A stretch of 7,368 nucleotides of DNA, from the NCBI GenBank assembly GCA_027318915.1, contig DAHVOH010000118.1:1-7368 (forward strand). Reading direction: 5' to 3'. The DNA is from Clostridiales bacterium. Its GTDB lineage: Bacteria > Bacillota_E > Sulfobacillia > Sulfobacillales > JAIMBI01. The number at the start of each line of letters is the position of its first letter. The first letter of the stretch is position 1. Of the stretch, positions 6,054 through 7,368 are shown one piece after another. The notes beneath the pieces are model-generated. The model was not told the DNA's origin. It made no database searches and saw only the letters and a list, made by a program, of their open reading frames with translations. The translations under genes were made by a program, and so were the position numbers.

Positions 6054-6073
6054 ACTAGTAGGGGCATTCCTAA
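6052..6073. repeat. Left terminal inverted repeat of the IS630 element, with target flank
   Basis: CCACTAGTAG, three unmatched bases, then CATTCCTAA. It matches the reverse complement of 7278-7299 at 19 of 22 positions. If TA at 6056-6057 is the target duplication, the element proper begins at 6058 with GTAG. The stop codon of the transposase (TAG, minus strand, 6070-6072) lies inside the repeat. Confidence 0.8.
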
Positions 6074-7218
6074 CTAGCGGTGTCATGGAGGTCGAGGAGT
6101 TTGAAGGCCCGCCAACGGAAGGGCACCGGGTCGGTGTTCAACCAGTCCAGGTACTGGGTGATCCGGGCCGCGAGTTCTTCACGGGTTTCCACCCGGATCC
6201 CCCGCAGACACTGTTTGCTGAGCTTCGCAAAGAACATCTCAATGAGATTGAGCCAGGATCCATGGGTCGGTGTGAACACGAAGTCGAAGCGGTTCGGTTT
6301 GGTCGCCAGGTAGGCCTGGGTTTCCTTGGACGTGTGCGCGGAGTGGTTGTCGAGCACCACCTGGATCTTCATCTCCGGCGGATACTTGGCATCGAGCACC
6401 CGGAGCCACTCGACAAACTCGGCGCTTCGATGCCGGGGCCGCACTAATCCCACCACCTCCCCGGTGGCGAGGTCGATCCCCGCCAGCAGGCTTAGCGTCC
6501 CGAGTCGGCGGTATTCGTAATCCCGTTGCCACGTCTCAGCGCCCGGTCGGCCCGGTTGCGGGGGACGGTCGGGGGCCACCCGGGCCAACGCCTGGATCCC
6601 CGGTTTCTCGTCGTAGGACCAGCGCACCGTCGGCCGCCCATCCGCCGGGTCGAGTTCCAGTGTCACCTGCTGATAGACATGGAGCACCTGCACCATCTTG
6701 CGGTCAAAGTCCGGATCGCGGCGCTGCAAGTAGTACTGGATGCGATGCGGATGGAGGTCATGGGCCGCCAAGATCTTGGAGATCGTGCCTTGCCGGACGT
6801 GGGCCGCACTCGGGTGACCCGCCGCCGGGGCGTGTTCGCGCACATAGCGGGCGAGCAGGGATTCCGACCAGAACTCGGGCGCCCACCCCACGTCCGTCGG
6901 CTTCTGGCAGGCGAGGCTGATGATCCACGCCCGCGCCTCGGGGGTAATCCGGCGCGGGCGCCCGGTCCGCGGCAGGTCACGGAGCGCCCGCCGGGGCCCA
7001 AACTGCAGCGCTTTCTTCACGCACCGCAGGACCTTGTTCGGCTGCTGGTTTAACGCCTGGGCCACGGCCGGAATACTCGCCCCGGCCGCATAGGCGCGCA
7101 ACATCTGCGCCCGCTCCACCTGTTGGAGCGGGGCGGTCCGGGAGTGGGCGACCTGGTCTAAATAGTCAGCGTCTGCAGCGGTGAGCGTGAGAGCCGGAAT
7201 GGTCCGGGGAGCGGCCAC
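6070..7218 (-). CDS. IS630-family DDE transposase
   Basis: This 382-residue enzyme would cut and join its own element into TA sites. The N-terminal half is a helix-turn-helix DNA-binding region: about residues 32-68, with RAQMLRAYAAGASIPAVAQ, followed by the RTGRPRR linker at 84-90. The C-terminal half is the RNase-H-fold catalytic domain with Asp203 in WSYDEKPG, Asp290 in VVLDNHSAH and Glu327 in SWLNLIEMFF. The last two are separated by 36 residues, in the range for this family. The gene is a single frame with no internal stop or frameshift, unlike IS630 relatives that need frameshifting. The start is GTG 7218, with a very strong ribosome binding site. Its third-codon GC looks higher than in the neighbouring metabolic genes, consistent with acquisition. 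It points towards the isomerase gene and could drive read-through into it. Confidence 0.95.
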   Translation of the reverse strand: MAAPRTIPALTLTAADADYLDQVAHSRTAPLQQVERAQMLRAYAAGASIPAVAQALNQQPNKVLRCVKKALQFGPRRALRDLPRTGRPRRITPEARAWIISLACQKPTDVGWAPEFWSESLLARYVREHAPAAGHPSAAHVRQGTISKILAAHDLHPHRIQYYLQRRDPDFDRKMVQVLHVYQQVTLELDPADGRPTVRWSYDEKPGIQALARVAPDRPPQPGRPGAETWQRDYEYRRLGTLSLLAGIDLATGEVVGLVRPRHRSAEFVEWLRVLDAKYPPEMKIQVVLDNHSAHTSKETQAYLATKPNRFDFVFTPTHGSWLNLIEMFFAKLSKQCLRGIRVETREELAARITQYLDWLNTDPVPFRWRAFKLLDLHDTAS

Positions 7219-7222
7219 GGGC

Positions 7223-7232
7223 GATCACCTCC
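7223..7232 (-). promoter_or_regulatory. Near-perfect ribosome binding site of the transposase
   Basis: The minus strand reads GGAGGTGATC, complementary to the 3' end of bacterial 16S rRNA over ten bases. GGAGG ends 9 bases before GTG 7218 and so confirms that start. Confidence 0.75.
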
Positions 7233-7244
7233 GGAGTTTTCTCC

Positions 7245-7274
7245 AGCGTACCCCCCTCTCATCAATCACGTCAA
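7245..7274 (-). promoter_or_regulatory. Possible transposase promoter
   Basis: On the minus strand TTGACG (7269-7274, five of six to consensus) is followed after 18 bases by TACGCT (7245-7250, three of six). It lies just inside the right inverted repeat, where IS promoters usually sit. The -10 is poor. Confidence 0.35.
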
Positions 7275-7277
7275 CTA

Positions 7278-7299
7278 TTAGGAATGGAACTACTAGTGG
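7278..7299. repeat. Right terminal inverted repeat of the IS630 element, with target flank
   Basis: TTAGGAATG, three unmatched bases, then CTACTAGTGG; the reverse complement matches 6052-6073 at 19 of 22 positions. TA at 7294-7295 is the likely right copy of the target duplication. Confidence 0.8.
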
Positions 7300-7306
7300 C
7301 GTTGCG

Positions 7307-7368
7307 CTACGGATCGAGAATGTCGGCGCCGCCGTCGCCGGATCGTGTCACCATTGGGCCGCGCACGA
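7307..7368 (-). CDS. Possible C-terminal end of an unknown gene (5' end off window)
   Basis: On the minus strand a frame is open from the window edge to TAG at 7307-7309 and reads VRGPMVTRSGDGGADILDP as its last 19 residues. I do not recognise the family. The support is slight: a short open frame, mostly G or C at third codon positions, and a stop about 8 bases before the inferred IS target palindrome, followed at the restored empty site by the hairpin at 6027-6053. All three plus-strand frames are also open over this stretch, so it could be noncoding or part of a plus-strand gene. Confidence 0.25.
   Translation of the reverse strand, partial: VRGPMVTRSGDGGADILDP

Larger units (their letters stand above)
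6058..7293. mobile_element. Complete IS630-family insertion sequence
   Basis: The element is about 1236 bases with one intact transposase gene and terminal inverted repeats (GTAG, 3 mismatches, CATTCCTAA). The boundaries assume the TA target duplication typical of the IS630/Tc1-mariner group, with TA at 6056-6057 and 7294-7295. Removing the element and one TA restores CCACTAGTGG, a perfect 10-base palindrome centred on CTAG, the target core known for several IS630 members. If the outer C-C-A-C is part of the element rather than target sequence, the ends would move to about 6052 and 7299. Intact gene and ends suggest it is young and possibly active. Confidence 0.85.

Noticed and set aside
6526..7053. 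175-codon plus-strand open frame inside the IS element
   Set aside because: It is the antisense shadow of the transposase catalytic region; the translation is Arg-rich without family motifs.

Overview
The window looks like bacterial chromosome with moderately high GC. It uses both GTG and ATG starts, has purine-rich Shine-Dalgarno sites, and is packed with overlapping genes. One site (7223-7232, minus strand) matches the anti-16S consensus almost perfectly. These traits would suit a GC-rich Bacillota-like or other Gram-positive-type bacterium, but nothing here fixes the taxon, and there are no rRNA, tRNA or marker genes.

Layout. Positions 1-680 hold the C-terminal part of a DeoR-family repressor whose DNA-binding domain lies off the left edge. 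A 149-base gap follows, with a nested inverted repeat and a tandem 6-mer. Next come four plus-strand genes whose ends overlap: a PdxA2-type 4-phospho-acid dehydrogenase (830-1873), a cyclase/kynurenine-formamidase-family metallohydrolase (1870-2595), a 3-hydroxyacyl-CoA-dehydrogenase-fold NAD enzyme resembling lambda-crystallin/L-gulonate 3-dehydrogenase (2585-3541), and a DUF1537 four-carbon acid-sugar kinase (3534-4973). Only 4 bases further on, a minus-strand TIM-barrel sugar isomerase/epimerase (4978-5904) converges on the operon. To its right is a short leader with a possible extended -10 promoter, then a GC-rich hairpin, then a complete IS630-family insertion sequence (about 6058-7293) with an intact DDE transposase. 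The last 60 bases may encode the C-terminus of another minus-strand gene.

How the genes may work together. DUF1537 kinase plus PdxA2 is the established core of D-threonate/D-erythronate catabolism: phosphorylation at C4, oxidation at C3 and loss of CO2 to give dihydroxyacetone phosphate. DeoR regulators commonly sense phosphorylated sugars. The unusual part is the two extra genes inserted between PdxA2 and the kinase: a hydrolase that might open a lactone, and a second dehydrogenase that might oxidise the free acid sugar. No OtnC-type aldolase/decarboxylase is visible. The best reading is a variant acid-sugar catabolic operon of uncertain substrate, with a recently acquired IS element beside it. 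No CRISPR array, phage, toxin-antitoxin or defence genes were seen.
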